A program made the translations under genes and the position numbers. The notes under the pieces are model-generated. The model was not told the DNA's origin and did not search any database. It worked only from the letters and a program-made list of their open reading frames with translations. A DNA stretch of 64,000 nt from Dyella tabacisoli (GTDB taxonomy: Bacteria > Pseudomonadota > Gammaproteobacteria > Xanthomonadales > Rhodanobacteraceae). Below, piece by piece: positions 26,881 to 36,332 of the stretch (positions within the stretch are counted from its first letter, which is position 1; the number at the start of each line of letters is the position of its first letter). Where the stretch lies: the NCBI RefSeq assembly GCF_003350925.1, contig NZ_KZ857177.1, positions 70,689 through 134,688 of the forward strand, written 5' to 3'.

Positions 26881-28293
26881 TTATCCATTTCGCAAGTTGG
26901 GCAGCGGCGGCAAAGTGGATTGCACGGTGGCGATGGCGGCATCCAGATCGACGCTACTGGCGTCGGTCGATCCTTGCAGCAACTGCTGCAGCAATTGATC
27001 CTGCGCGCGGCCGCGCTCCAGCGCATAGGCGTAGGGCAGATGGGTGAAGGTGACCATGCGGTAGCGCGCCATGAAATGTTGCGGCACCCGCTCGGCCAGC
27101 AGGGCACCGAGTTCACGTTTGGCCAGATAATGCGGATCGGCCACCGAGTCGCGCATTTCGACATAGTTCTCCAGCGCCATGGTCGCGATCGCATAGGCAT
27201 TGGGCTGGCGGATGCGCTGGAACTCGGCGAATACCTCGGCGGTATCTTGCGGCGACTCGGCCAGCAAGGCAGCCAATGTCACGGTGTCTTCGAAGCCGCA
27301 ATTCATGCCTTGGCCGTGGAATGGCACGATGGCATGCGCCGCGTCGCCGATCAGCAAGGCACGGCCGTCGAGGTGCCAGCGATCCAGATAGAGCGTAGAC
27401 AGACTACCGACCGGGTGACTGTCGTAATCCTCGGCGAAGCGCGGGATCAGCGGCAGCAGATCGGGAAATTCCTCACGGAAGAAGGCCGCCGCATGGGCGG
27501 CGTCCGGTAGTTGGGCGAAGCTCGGCGGCGCCCCCTGCGCAGGCAGAAACAGAGTGACGGTGAAGCTGCCCTCGGTATTGGGTAGCGCAATGCACATATA
27601 ACCGCCGCGCGGCCAGATATGCAGCGCATGCGGCTCCAACGCGAACTGGTCGTGACCGCCGCTATCGTGCAGGCGGTCGCTTGATAGTTCGCCGGCAGGG
27701 GGTATTTCCAGCTCCTTGTACGCATGGCCGAGCGATTCGACCCGCTCACCCAGTGGCGCGTAGGCATTCATCGCCGCGCGTAGTGCCGAGCCGGCACCGT
27801 CGGCACCGATCAAGACCTTGGCGTCGATGCTGCGCTCTATCCCATGTTCATCGGCCAGCCGGATGCGCCGCGCATTGAAATCCGCGTCGACCAGCGATTG
27901 GCCGAAATGAAAGCGCACACCGGCGGTCTCGGCGGCGTCCAGCAGCAACATGTTCAAGGCGCCGCGGGAGACCGACCAGATCACCTCGCTGTCGTCCACG
28001 CCATAGCGCTGCAGGCCGGAGCGGCCGTCCGGGGTATGCACCATGCGGCCACGCATCATCACCGCGCGTTGCAATACGTCTTGCGCCAGTCCAGCGGTGC
28101 GTAATGCTTGCAGGCCGCGTTCGGCCAGGGCCAGATTGATCGAGCGACCGCCGCTGAATCCGGCGTGGCGCGGATCGGGGCGCTTCTCGTAGACGTCGAC
28201 GATAAAGCCGCGTTGAGCCAGTTGCTGGGCAAGCAGGGCGCCGACCAGGCCGCCACCAATGAGAGTGATCGTTTGCTGCGTCTGCTGCGACAT
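26881..28293 (-). CDS. kmo: Kynurenine 3-monooxygenase
   Basis: KMO is an FAD- and NADPH-dependent hydroxylase that converts L-kynurenine to 3-hydroxykynurenine. In Xanthomonadales this pathway supplies quinolinate for NAD. The 470-residue protein has the Rossmann motif IGGGLVGALLAQQLAQRG, the KMO-type GFSGGRSINLALAERGLQAL, the DG motif KVLIGADGAGSALR and the GDAAHAIVPFHGQGMNCGFED ribityl-binding motif. A C-terminal helical region follows. It is 200 bp downstream of phaR and upstream of ccmA. No other kynurenine-pathway gene is in the window. Confidence 0.95.
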   Translation of the reverse strand: MSQQTQQTITLIGGGLVGALLAQQLAQRGFIVDVYEKRPDPRHAGFSGGRSINLALAERGLQALRTAGLAQDVLQRAVMMRGRMVHTPDGRSGLQRYGVDDSEVIWSVSRGALNMLLLDAAETAGVRFHFGQSLVDADFNARRIRLADEHGIERSIDAKVLIGADGAGSALRAAMNAYAPLGERVESLGHAYKELEIPPAGELSSDRLHDSGGHDQFALEPHALHIWPRGGYMCIALPNTEGSFTVTLFLPAQGAPPSFAQLPDAAHAAAFFREEFPDLLPLIPRFAEDYDSHPVGSLSTLYLDRWHLDGRALLIGDAAHAIVPFHGQGMNCGFEDTVTLAALLAESPQDTAEVFAEFQRIRQPNAYAIATMALENYVEMRDSVADPHYLAKRELGALLAERVPQHFMARYRMVTFTHLPYAYALERGRAQDQLLQQLLQGSTDASSVDLDAAIATVQSTLPPLPNLRNG

Positions 28294-28494
28294 CAGGTGT
28301 TCCGTCGATTACATCGGAGCACTGTTCCGCATGCGCGGGGATTTGCGCAAGGGGGAAACCCAAACTATTTACCGGCTTGGTCGCACGCTGACCCCAGCGC
28401 TATGCAGCAGAATGGCTTACGCGATCCTGCCGCACGGCAGCACATGTTGTACTGCAATGTTTAGACAAGCTCTTGGCGTGCTTGAAAGTGTTGC

Positions 28495-28983
28495 TCAGCC
28501 GGGTTTTTTGCCGCCGCGAGGGGGCGTTGGGATAGCCTGCGTGGCGGTATCGAGCAAGCCACGCTGCATCGACTTCCAGGCTTCCATGTTGCGCTCGGTC
28601 AGCTCATTGAGCATCGACCACGGGGTCTGCCCAAGCATGGTATTGAGCTGGGTGCGGAACTGCTGCTGCTGATCCAGGAACACTTGCAGGCTGCGCTCCA
28701 GATACGGCCCCATGAAGCCCTGCAGCGAGTCGCCATAAAAGCGGATGATCTGGCTGAGCAGTTGCGGGGACAGCATCGGCTGCCCTTTTTCCTCGTGCTC
28801 AGAGATGATCTGCAGCAATACGGAGCGAGTGAGATCTTCGCCGCTCTTGGCGTCGCGGACCTCGAAGTTTTCGTTGTCCAGCACCAATTGACGGACCTCC
28901 TCCAGGGTGATGTAGCTGGAGATTTCCGTGTCATAAAGGCGACGGTTCGGATACTTCTTGATAGTGCGCTTAGTTTGTGCCAT
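28495..28983 (-). CDS. phaR: Polyhydroxyalkanoate synthesis repressor PhaR
   Basis: PhaR is a transcription regulator that controls phasin and PHA synthesis genes by binding DNA and the polymer. The 162-residue protein has the DNA-binding start KRTIKKYPNRRLYDTEISSYITLEEVRQLV and two accumulation-regulator repeats (LLQIISEHEEKGQPMLSPQLLSQIIRFYG; LQGFMGPYLERSLQVFLDQQQQFR). I chose the ATG at 28983 over a TTG at 28992. No phaC or phasin gene is in the window. Confidence 0.93.
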   Translation of the reverse strand: MAQTKRTIKKYPNRRLYDTEISSYITLEEVRQLVLDNENFEVRDAKSGEDLTRSVLLQIISEHEEKGQPMLSPQLLSQIIRFYGDSLQGFMGPYLERSLQVFLDQQQQFRTQLNTMLGQTPWSMLNELTERNMEAWKSMQRGLLDTATQAIPTPPRGGKKPG

Positions 28984-29086
28984 GCGACACAAACTAGCAG
29001 AAGGTATTGCGCTGCACCAGCCGCCTAGCGCAAATTTTGCTGCACCGAGGGGTGCAGCAATCTGGTGCCGACTTTAATGGCCGACT

Positions 29087-30640
29087 TTAATGCCCGGTCG
29101 CGCCACCGGCGCTGCCGAACGGCGGCCTGGCCAGCCACAGCATCGGAATCAGCAGCAGGAACAGCACCGCGCAAACCCAGAACACATCGTTTACCGCCAG
29201 GGTCAGTGCTTCTCGCGTAAGCAATTGATCGACCATGCTCAGCGCCTGCTTCGATGACATGCCCGAATGGGTGAGTTGTTGCAGGAAGCTGGTCGCGGCG
29301 GGTTGGGCCGGGCTGATGTTTTCGGTAAGCGTTGCATGGTGATATTCGCCACGGTGCTGCCACAGTGTCACCGTGGCGGCGGTCGATACGCTGGAGCCCA
29401 GGGTGCGGCAGAAATTGGCCAGGCCGGAGGCGCTGGCGATTTCCGATGCCGGCAGCCCCGACAAGTAGATCTGGTTAAGCGGAATGAAGAAGCAGGCGAT
29501 GCCGATGCCCATGATGAAGCGCGGCAACACCAGGGTGGCGAACGAGGCCGAGCTGTCGAAACTGGCGAACCAGAACGAGGTGCCAGCGAAAATCATGAAA
29601 GCGAAGGTAACGACGGCGCGCAATTCCAGTCGCTGAATATTCGCGCCGATCACCGGCGCCATCAGAAAGGCGAGTACGCCTACCGGGGCACTGGCCAGGC
29701 CGGCCCAGGTCGCGGTGTAGCCCAGGGTGGTTTGCAGCCACAGCGGGAACACCACATTGATGCCGAAGAACGCCATCATGCCTAGCGATAACGCGGTGAC
29801 GCCGATGGTGAAGTTACGTTGTTTGAATAGCGAGAGATCCACTACCGGGTGTTTGGCGTGTATTTCCCACACGATAAGAAAGGTCAGGCAGATCAGGGCG
29901 GTGATGCCGAGTACGGTAATCATCGGCGAGGCGAACCAATCGTGGTCGTTGCCATTGTCCAGCATGAACTGCAGCGCGCCTACGCCTACCACCAGCAAGG
30001 TCAGCCCGATGATGTCGATCGGCGTCTTGAACGTCTTGGTCTCGCGTTTGTGCAGAAGTCCCCAGGTAATGACCCCAGCCAGTGCACCGACTGGCACGTT
30101 GATATAGAAAATCCACGGCCAGGAGAGGTTGTCCGTCAGCACGCCGCCGAGGATCGGGCCGAAGATGGGCGCCACCACCACCGTCATTGCCCAAAGCGCC
30201 AGGGCGATACCTTGTTTGGCCTTGGGATAGCTCGATAGCAGCAGGGTCAGTGACAGCGCCACCATCGGACCGGAGCCGGCGCCTTGCAGCAGGCGGCAGA
30301 GCACCAGCATCGGCATGCTGCTGGCCAGGCCGCACAGCATCGAGAAAACCACGAACAGAAAGACCGAGGCGACAAAGGTGCGTACCTCGCCGAAGCGCCG
30401 CGCCAGCCAGCCGGTGAGCGGCTGCATGATGGCGCTGGCCAAAGCGTAGGAGCTGATCGTCCAGGTGCCTTCACTCGGGCTTACGCCCAGGCTGCCGGCG
30501 ATATGCGGCACCGCCACGTTGACGATGGTCATGTCCAGCACTTCCATGAAGGTGCTGAATGCAACGGCGATGGTCAGCAGTACCAGCGCACCGCCTTGCA
30601 GCGGCTTTAGCGGTACGGCGTCGTTAGGCGTGGTGGCCAT
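29087..30640 (-). CDS. emrB: DHA2-family multidrug efflux permease, EmrB-like
   Basis: A 517-residue permease with about 14 membrane helices. It has the N-terminal FMEVLDMTIVNVAVPHIAGSL (motif D1 region), motif A GWLARRFGEVRTF and motif C GPILGGVLTDNLSWPWIFYINVP, all diagnostic of EmrB/QacA-type drug:H+ antiporters. The start at 30640 begins MATTPND; the frame is open to 30742. It is the last gene of the marR-OMF-emrA-emrB operon and would work with the adaptor and outer-membrane channel upstream to export drugs across both membranes. Confidence 0.94.
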   Translation of the reverse strand: MATTPNDAVPLKPLQGGALVLLTIAVAFSTFMEVLDMTIVNVAVPHIAGSLGVSPSEGTWTISSYALASAIMQPLTGWLARRFGEVRTFVASVFLFVVFSMLCGLASSMPMLVLCRLLQGAGSGPMVALSLTLLLSSYPKAKQGIALALWAMTVVVAPIFGPILGGVLTDNLSWPWIFYINVPVGALAGVITWGLLHKRETKTFKTPIDIIGLTLLVVGVGALQFMLDNGNDHDWFASPMITVLGITALICLTFLIVWEIHAKHPVVDLSLFKQRNFTIGVTALSLGMMAFFGINVVFPLWLQTTLGYTATWAGLASAPVGVLAFLMAPVIGANIQRLELRAVVTFAFMIFAGTSFWFASFDSSASFATLVLPRFIMGIGIACFFIPLNQIYLSGLPASEIASASGLANFCRTLGSSVSTAATVTLWQHRGEYHHATLTENISPAQPAATSFLQQLTHSGMSSKQALSMVDQLLTREALTLAVNDVFWVCAVLFLLLIPMLWLARPPFGSAGGATGH

Positions 30641-30754
30641 GGATGGGATCCGGTGATGGCAGGCGATGCAAAGCGGGAATGGAGCTGAAGTGAGGCGGGG
30701 CGTTGGATTGGTGGCTGTACGTTTGCCATTTCCCGCCGCCAACGCCCCGTCGTG

Positions 30755-31963
30755 TCACTTCTCGCTGCGACCGCCGTTTAAATTCGCTTGAATGATCTGC
30801 TCGGCTTCCGCATCCGCCTTGCTCGCCATTTGCTCGTACACCGTGGTCTCGGCTGCGGGCTGCTGGGTGGAATTGGGTGCCAATACCGGCCCTTTGTCGT
30901 CAGTGATGTCGACAGTGACCTCGGTGGACAGGCCGATGCGCAGCGGATGCTGGTCCAGATCCTTGTTGTCCAGGGCAATGCGCACCGGTACACGCTGCAC
31001 GACCTTGATCCAGTTGCCGGTGGCGTTTTGCGCCGGCAGCAACGAGAAAACACTGCCGGTACCGGCGCCAAGGCCGATGACCTTGCCGTGATATTCGGCG
31101 CCACTGCCGTAGACGTCGGTGACAATCTTTGCCGGCTGGCCGATGCGGATATGGCGAAGCTGGTTCTCTTTGAAGTTGGCGTCGATCCACAGATCATGCA
31201 GCGGCACCACCGTCATCAGTTGCTGGCCGGGTTGCACGCTATTGCCGAGCTGCACGCTGCGTTGGGCGACGTAGCCCGAAACCGGCGCATAGATCGCATT
31301 GCGTTGCGCTGCCACCCAGGCGGCACGGAAGTTGGCGCGAGCCTGTTCCACCGCCGGATTGGTGGCGATCTCGGTGCCTTCGATCGAAGCATGTGCGGCA
31401 GCGGCTTGCGCCTCGGCGGCAGCAACGGCGGCACGGGCTTGCTCCACGCCATCGCGCAGATGCTGCACAATTTCCGGTGATTCGGCCTGCTCGGCAATCA
31501 ACGGCAGGCGGCGCTGCAGATCGGCCTCGGATTTTTTCAGCTCCAGACGTGTCGAGACCACCTGCGCATCGGCACCGCTGGCCGAACTGGTCTGCTGACG
31601 AACTTGACGCACGGCCTGGGCAAGTGCGCTGCGCGCCTGGCGCAGACGTACATCAGCATCGGTGCTATCGAGTTTCACCAAGACCTGGCCGGCCTCGACG
31701 CGTTGGGTGTCGTCAGTAAGGATCGCCACCACCGTGCCGGGAACCTGGGCCGAGATGGCCACCTGGTTGCCACCCACATAGGCGTTGTCGGTCTTTTCGC
31801 GTAGCGATAATACAAACCACCACAGCAGCAGCCACACCAGGCCGGCCGCGAGGAAGAGCAGGGTCACCAGCAACAGGGCGCGGCGGCGCTTGGGTGGATC
31901 TTTGGCGGCCAGGCCGCTGTCGTTCCCGTTCTGCGATGGAAGGGTGGATTCAGTGGCGCTCAT
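30755..31963 (-). CDS. emrA: EmrA-like membrane fusion protein (HlyD family)
   Basis: The 402-residue adaptor has an N-terminal cytoplasmic tail, one membrane helix (ALLLVTLLFLAAGLVWLLLWWFV), and the biotinyl-lipoyl start KTDNAYVGGNQVAISAQVPGTVVAIL. A long coiled coil follows at about residues 110-220 (RLRQARSALAQAVRQVRQQ...), then the second lipoyl half AIYAPVSGYVAQRSVQLGNSVQPGQQL and beta-barrel. It bridges EmrB to the outer-membrane factor. The start at 31963 overlaps the OMF gene by 14 bp. Confidence 0.94.
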   Translation of the reverse strand: MSATESTLPSQNGNDSGLAAKDPPKRRRALLLVTLLFLAAGLVWLLLWWFVLSLREKTDNAYVGGNQVAISAQVPGTVVAILTDDTQRVEAGQVLVKLDSTDADVRLRQARSALAQAVRQVRQQTSSASGADAQVVSTRLELKKSEADLQRRLPLIAEQAESPEIVQHLRDGVEQARAAVAAAEAQAAAAHASIEGTEIATNPAVEQARANFRAAWVAAQRNAIYAPVSGYVAQRSVQLGNSVQPGQQLMTVVPLHDLWIDANFKENQLRHIRIGQPAKIVTDVYGSGAEYHGKVIGLGAGTGSVFSLLPAQNATGNWIKVVQRVPVRIALDNKDLDQHPLRIGLSTEVTVDITDDKGPVLAPNSTQQPAAETTVYEQMASKADAEAEQIIQANLNGGRSEK

Positions 31964-33497
31964 GGTCGGCGTCTCCGGTGGTGCTTGAATGCGTGGAAGA
32001 GGAATCGACGGCTTCAGAGGACAGGCGATAGCCGCCACCCAAGGCCTTAATCAGAGAGAGGTCGGTAGACAGCGCCTGTGCATGCAAGCTGACCGCATTG
32101 TCTTTTTGCTGCAGCCATTGCGCAGTGGCTGCCAGCCCTTCACGGGCGTCGCGCACGCCTTGGCGCGAACGGGCCTGCGCGCTTGCCAACAAGCGTTCAT
32201 TGGCGGCGAGCTGCAGGGCTTGTTCCTTGCGTTGCGCAACAAGTTGTTCGGCCCCTAGCGCCTGGCTCGAAACCTCGCGCGCCGCATTCACCACCGTGCC
32301 GTTGTATTGAGCCACCGCGGCATCGAGTTGCGCGCGGCTGACGCCGTAGTTCGCTTGCAGTCGGCCGCTTTCAAAAATCGGCAGATGCAAGGCCGGAGTC
32401 AGCGACAAGACCCGGCTGCCGCTGGAGAACAGATTGCCAAGATCACCGCCGCCACCGCCTGCCGACAGGCCGGGCAACGAGGGCGCGCCCTGGTTGGTAC
32501 TGGACAGGCCGACCAGGGCAGTGATGCTGATGTCAGGAAAGAACTGCGCGCGTGCGGCGTCGGTCTGCCGTAGCGCTGACTCCACTTGCCAGCGGCTTGC
32601 TGCGATATCGGGGCGGCGGGCGATCAGGTCCAATCGCGCATCGGCAGGTATGCCGCTGCGAACCTCGGGCAATGCGCGCGGTTGCAACGGAGGTAATTGA
32701 TCCGGCGCTATGCCGAGCAGGGCGGCCAGCGCTACCTTGCGAATTTGTCCTGAGCTGTCGATGGTGACCTGCAACTGCCGCGTCGCGGCCAACTGGGCTT
32801 TGGCCTGCTGCGTGGTATCGGCCAGATCGACGCCTTGACGCACCCGTAGTTCGGCGATGCGCACCAGTTTTTCTTGATTGGCGACGGCTTGCGCTGCGAG
32901 CGTCAGGCGCGACTGATCGGCCTGCCAGCCGAAATAGGTGTCGGCGACGGCGTTCTGAATGGTCAGTGCGGCGGCGCTGCGCTGTGCTTCAGCGGAGCGC
33001 GCTTGATCCAGTGCGGCCTCGATCGAGGCACGCTTCTTGCCCCACCAGTCAAAGTCATATTGAAACTGCACACCGAGGTCGGCCTGGTTGTACCAGGTGA
33101 AACCAAGGAACGCTGGCGGCATCAAGCCGTGTTCGCTCAAGCGCTGGCGCGTCACCTGTGCGCTGCCGTTGATACTCAAGCCCATTTGCGCCGAAGTCAG
33201 GCGCACACTTTGCTCGGCATTCAATACGCGGCTATGCGCTTGAGCAAGATCGGGCGACTGCTTCATCGCCAGCGCTATGAGCGTATCGAGCTGCGGATCC
33301 TGGTAGATACGCCACCATTCGGCGTCCGGCCAGCCGGCACGCGCTGATGTTTGCAAGCCGGCCAGCGGCACATCGTCGCGTAGCTGTGCCCGTTCCAGTT
33401 TGGTAGGGATCGAGCAGCCGATCAGTGCAACGGCGAGTGCTGCGACCAAGGTCCAGCGGCCATAGTGCGGGGCATGCTTCATGGGGACTTCTTTCAT
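31950..33497 (-). CDS. Outer-membrane efflux lipoprotein (TolC/NodT family)
   Basis: A 515-residue outer-membrane factor (510 if the ATG at 33482 is used). The lipobox ALIGCSIP gives lipidation. Two outer-membrane-efflux repeats are visible: LDTLIALAMKQSPDLAQAHSRVLNAEQSVRLTSAQMG in the first half, and RPDIAASRWQVESALRQTDAARAQFFPDISITAL in the second. A Gly-rich loop (GLSAGGGGGDLGNLFSSG) lies between the helical and beta portions, as in NodT members. It begins 10 bp after marR ends and forms the exit channel for EmrAB. Confidence 0.94.
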   Translation of the reverse strand: MKEVPMKHAPHYGRWTLVAALAVALIGCSIPTKLERAQLRDDVPLAGLQTSARAGWPDAEWWRIYQDPQLDTLIALAMKQSPDLAQAHSRVLNAEQSVRLTSAQMGLSINGSAQVTRQRLSEHGLMPPAFLGFTWYNQADLGVQFQYDFDWWGKKRASIEAALDQARSAEAQRSAAALTIQNAVADTYFGWQADQSRLTLAAQAVANQEKLVRIAELRVRQGVDLADTTQQAKAQLAATRQLQVTIDSSGQIRKVALAALLGIAPDQLPPLQPRALPEVRSGIPADARLDLIARRPDIAASRWQVESALRQTDAARAQFFPDISITALVGLSSTNQGAPSLPGLSAGGGGGDLGNLFSSGSRVLSLTPALHLPIFESGRLQANYGVSRAQLDAAVAQYNGTVVNAAREVSSQALGAEQLVAQRKEQALQLAANERLLASAQARSRQGVRDAREGLAATAQWLQQKDNAVSLHAQALSTDLSLIKALGGGYRLSSEAVDSSSTHSSTTGDADHERH

Positions 33498-33507
33498 GGG
33501 GATGTCT

Positions 33508-34032
33508 TCATGATTGAACGTCGGCGTTCAATTGATCGAGATTGACGGCAACCTTGCGCAGCAGCCGATCGAGGTTGCGTTTATCCGCATCGCTGAAGCC
33601 GATATATGCGGCGCTTACGCGGGGGAACATGGGCGGCAGCATCTTTCGTACAAAGCGGCGGCCATCGGGTGTGATTCGAATCACCACGCGGCGCCGATCT
33701 TCTGCGCTGGTGCCGCGCGTAATCAATCCGCGCTTGACCAGGGCGTTGGTAATGCGCGTCATGTTGGTCGCGCCTTGCGCGGTGAAATCGCAAAGCTCCC
33801 CAGGTGTCGAGCTGCCGTCGGCGCGGCTGAAAAGAATCACCAGGGTACGGAAGTCGCTGTCGTTGAGCTTGTACGGCTTGAGTTTGCGCTCTACCTCTTC
33901 CTGCAGGCAGCCGCTGACCATCAGCAATAGACGTGTGAGTACGACATCGGCTGCGGGAAGCTCGGGCACGACCGCTTTAACGCGGCCGATACCCTCATCC
34001 ATCATGTCGATACAGGCGGTCAGGCGAGTCAT
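33508..34032 (-). CDS. MarR family transcriptional regulator
   Basis: The 174-residue winged-helix regulator has the recognition region GELCDFTAQGATNMTRITNALVKRGLI and the wing TSAEDRRRVVIRITPDGRRFV. It heads the operon marR-OMF-emrA-emrB, the usual arrangement of a local repressor of a drug pump. An 18-bp palindrome (34045-34062) 13 bp upstream of its start fits autoregulation and relief by a pump substrate. Confidence 0.93.
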   Translation of the reverse strand: MTRLTACIDMMDEGIGRVKAVVPELPAADVVLTRLLLMVSGCLQEEVERKLKPYKLNDSDFRTLVILFSRADGSSTPGELCDFTAQGATNMTRITNALVKRGLITRGTSAEDRRRVVIRITPDGRRFVRKMLPPMFPRVSAAYIGFSDADKRNLDRLLRKVAVNLDQLNADVQS

Positions 34033-34044
34033 TTCATCAGCGCA

Positions 34045-34062
34045 TATTTCACCAGTGAAATA
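34045..34062. promoter_or_regulatory. Probable MarR-type operator
   Basis: TATTTCAC-CA-GTGAAATA is a perfect dyad with 8-bp arms, 13 bp upstream of the marR ATG (34032). Size, symmetry and position match binding sites of self-regulating MarR proteins; binding itself is inferred. Confidence 0.75.
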
Positions 34063-34133
34063 AAACGATAACGATTTAACTCGAACTGGGCAAGTGCCCG
34101 AAGATGAAATATTTCTTGCAGATACTTCGGGCT

Positions 34134-34901
34134 TCAGCCCAAGCCAAAGAGCTTACGGGCATTGGCGGTTGTCGCGTCTGCCAGCGCGTGCGGGTCCTCG
34201 TTGCGCAATTGGGCGACGCTTTGCAGCACCTCGACGATGCGCGCCGGCTCATTGCGTTGACCGCGATGTGCGGCATCGGGCTGATCCGGCGCGTCGGTTT
34301 CCAGCAGCAAAAATTGCAGCGGCATCTGCGCGACGATTTGGCGTAGCCGCTGCGCCCGCTCGTAGGTCACCGGGCCGCCGATGCCAAGATGGAAGCCTAG
34401 CTGCCAAAGCTGGCGCGCCTGTTCGGCGCTACCTGAAAAGCTGTGCACGACCCCGCGCAGCCCGCCGATGCGCCGCAACATCAGGGTGACTTCTTCAAGT
34501 GCCCGGCGCGCATGGACAATCACCGGTAAGTCGAACTCGCGCGCCAGTTCGAGCTGGCGTGAAAAATAATGCCGTTGCGGTTCGGCCGGCAGATCTTCGA
34601 TATAGAAATCCAGGCCGATCTCGCCAAGGGCGACCGGGCGGTGACTGCGCAATCGATCCGCGAGCATGTCGAGGTGTTCGGGGCGATGTTGCGCAATAAA
34701 CATCGGATGCAGCCCGTAGGCCGGGTAGAGGTCGCGGTGGGTTTCGCAGCATTGCTGAATGCGTGGCCAGCTTGCGGCATCGACTCCGGGCAGGATCTGG
34801 GCGATCACGCCCGCCGCCCTCCCGCGCGCCAAAACGGCGTCGCGATCGACCTCAAAGCTCAGGTCGTCCAGGTGTACATGACTGTCAACTAACGCATACA
34901 T
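34134..34901 (-). CDS. TatD family metal-dependent DNase
   Basis: The 255-residue TIM-barrel hydrolase has the metal ligands in DSHVHLDD, the glutamate in VALGEIGLDFY, histidines in PVIVHARRALEEV and GVVHSFSGSAEQ, and the aspartate in LLETDAPDQPD. Related proteins act as 3'-5' exonucleases or D-aminoacyl-tRNA/peptide hydrolases. The ATG at 34901 has AGG upstream; one at 34922 adds seven residues. An 8-bp stem (34096-34103 with 34125-34132) follows the stop codon. Confidence 0.92.
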   Translation of the reverse strand: MYALVDSHVHLDDLSFEVDRDAVLARGRAAGVIAQILPGVDAASWPRIQQCCETHRDLYPAYGLHPMFIAQHRPEHLDMLADRLRSHRPVALGEIGLDFYIEDLPAEPQRHYFSRQLELAREFDLPVIVHARRALEEVTLMLRRIGGLRGVVHSFSGSAEQARQLWQLGFHLGIGGPVTYERAQRLRQIVAQMPLQFLLLETDAPDQPDAAHRGQRNEPARIVEVLQSVAQLRNEDPHALADATTANARKLFGLG

Positions 34902-35127
34902 ATCGGGTTGCCTGGTGGTCATGAGGCGTACATGGCGGTCGATAGCGGATTCTCATCACATCCTGAGATGTTGGTATTTATCGTTAATGATCGATGCTGG
35001 ATTGGTCTGGCTCTTATTCAGTTTGATCCATGTTCAATAGCGCTCAGACGGTTCGCGCAAAAGGGGGCCTCACTGTGTAGAGCATGCAGTGGCCGGCGCG
35101 ATCGCAAACTAGCAGAGGAGGTCCGTG

Positions 35128-35739
35128 ATGAATAAGTCCGCGATGAATAAGTTGATGGTCAATGCGCTTTATGTGGGAATCGCGGCGACGCTGGCGATGG
35201 GCTTGTCGGCCTGCAACCGGGAAGCCAGTGCTGGCGCCGGTGCATCGCCCACTGCCGGCGCTGCGCCTACGTCGATGCCCGGCGACAACGGGGCGAAGTA
35301 CGGCCGCGTGGTTAGTGTTGATCCTGTGCGCGGGAGCGCCAGTGACCCGCAGCGGGTTTGTCGGGACGAGGTAGTCAATCACACAGCGCCTCCGGCTGAC
35401 CAGCACCAGATCGCGGGTATGGCGATCGGCGCGGTGGCGGGCGGCTTGCTTGGTAACCAGGTCGGTGGCGGCAAGGGACGCACCTTGGCGACCGTGGCCG
35501 GCGCACTAGGCGGCGGCTATGCGGGCAAGAAGATCGAGGAGAGCCATCAGCAGGGCCGGGTCACCTCGACCGTGGAGCACCATTGCAGCACGGTGAACAA
35601 GGGCGACCCCAACAAGATCGTCGCCTATGACGTGCGCTACGAATACAACGGCGTCACCCGTACCGTGCGGATGGATCATGATCCGGGTGATCGCGTGCAG
35701 GTGCAGGAAGGTGTGGTCTCGGTTTCCGACGCGCGCTGA
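35128..35739 (+). CDS. Glycine-zipper 2TM-domain lipoprotein (paralogue 1)
   Basis: The 203-residue lipoprotein has lipobox LAMGLSACNREASAG and a glycine-zipper 2TM segment at about residues 95-140 (GMAIGAVAGGLLGNQVGGGKGRTLATVAGALGGGYAG). A C-terminal beta domain (AYDVRYEYNGVTRTVRMDHDPGDRVQVQEG) follows. Members of this SlyB/Pcp-like group sit in the outer membrane and affect envelope stability. GAGGAGG lies before the start; a GTG three bases earlier (35125) is equally possible. The next gene on the strand encodes a relative. Confidence 0.85.
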   Translation: MNKSAMNKLMVNALYVGIAATLAMGLSACNREASAGAGASPTAGAAPTSMPGDNGAKYGRVVSVDPVRGSASDPQRVCRDEVVNHTAPPADQHQIAGMAIGAVAGGLLGNQVGGGKGRTLATVAGALGGGYAGKKIEESHQQGRVTSTVEHHCSTVNKGDPNKIVAYDVRYEYNGVTRTVRMDHDPGDRVQVQEGVVSVSDAR

Positions 35740-35748
35740 GGTTTCTCA

Positions 35749-36252
35749 ATGAACAAGCTAAGCAACAAGCTCGCACTGGCTGCCTTGGTCGCAGGCAGTA
35801 TGAGTCTGGTCGGATGCGCCACACCTTATGAGCGCGGTCGCGACTACGGCAATCAGGGCCGCTATCAGAACTCGTCTCAAGGTGGCTATGGTCAAGGTGG
35901 CTATGGCGATCGTTATCGTTGTCAGAGTTGCGGCGTGGTGCAGGACGTGCAGCAAGTGGAGACGCAGGGCGGCAACGACGGCACCCTGGGCACGGTCATC
36001 GGTGCAGTGGCCGGTGGTTTGCTCGGCAATCAGGTCGGCAGAGGCAATGGCCGCAAGGCGGCGACTGTCGCCGGTGCCGTCGTCGGTGGCGTGGTGGGTA
36101 ACCAGGTCGGCAAGGGCGGTGGCGGTGTTGCCTATCGGGTAAGCGTGCGGCTGGACAACGGCCAGTACGTCAACGTGACGCAGCGCGATGACCCGCGCGT
36201 TCGGCAAGGCGATTACGTCGAGGTGAGCGGCGACCAGGTAATCCTTCGCTGA
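35749..36252 (+). CDS. Glycine-zipper 2TM-domain lipoprotein (paralogue 2)
   Basis: The 167-residue protein has lipobox SLVGCATPYE, a Gly/Gln/Tyr-rich linker (residues about 35-55), and a cysteine pair in RCQSCGVVQ. The 2TM glycine zipper is TLGTVIGAVAGGLLGNQVGRGNGRKAATVAGAVVGGVVGNQVGKG (contiguous at about residues 75-120). A beta domain ending YVEVSGDQVILR closes it. It follows paralogue 1 by 9 bp and shares the layout of the third member at 51379-51879, including the C-x-x-C motif. A terminator follows. Confidence 0.85.
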   Translation: MNKLSNKLALAALVAGSMSLVGCATPYERGRDYGNQGRYQNSSQGGYGQGGYGDRYRCQSCGVVQDVQQVETQGGNDGTLGTVIGAVAGGLLGNQVGRGNGRKAATVAGAVVGGVVGNQVGKGGGGVAYRVSVRLDNGQYVNVTQRDDPRVRQGDYVEVSGDQVILR

Positions 36253-36285
36253 TAAGTCGTTTATTCAATAGACGTCTAGATGTCC

Positions 36286-36316
36286 AAAAAAAAGCCCCTC
36301 GAAAGAGGGGCTTTTT
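36286..36316. terminator. Bidirectional Rho-independent terminator
   Basis: GCCCCTC (36294-36300) and GAGGGGC (36305-36311) pair around GAAA, with an A-run on the left (36286-36293) and T-run on the right. It lies between the convergent glycine-zipper gene and the SleB-like gene. Confidence 0.93.
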
Positions 36317-36332
36317 CGTTTTGATGATGCGA

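Noticed and set aside
34096..34132. 8-bp stem with AT-rich loop after tatD as a definite terminator
   Set aside because: It has a 21-nt loop and no T-run, so I could not support it as a separate feature.
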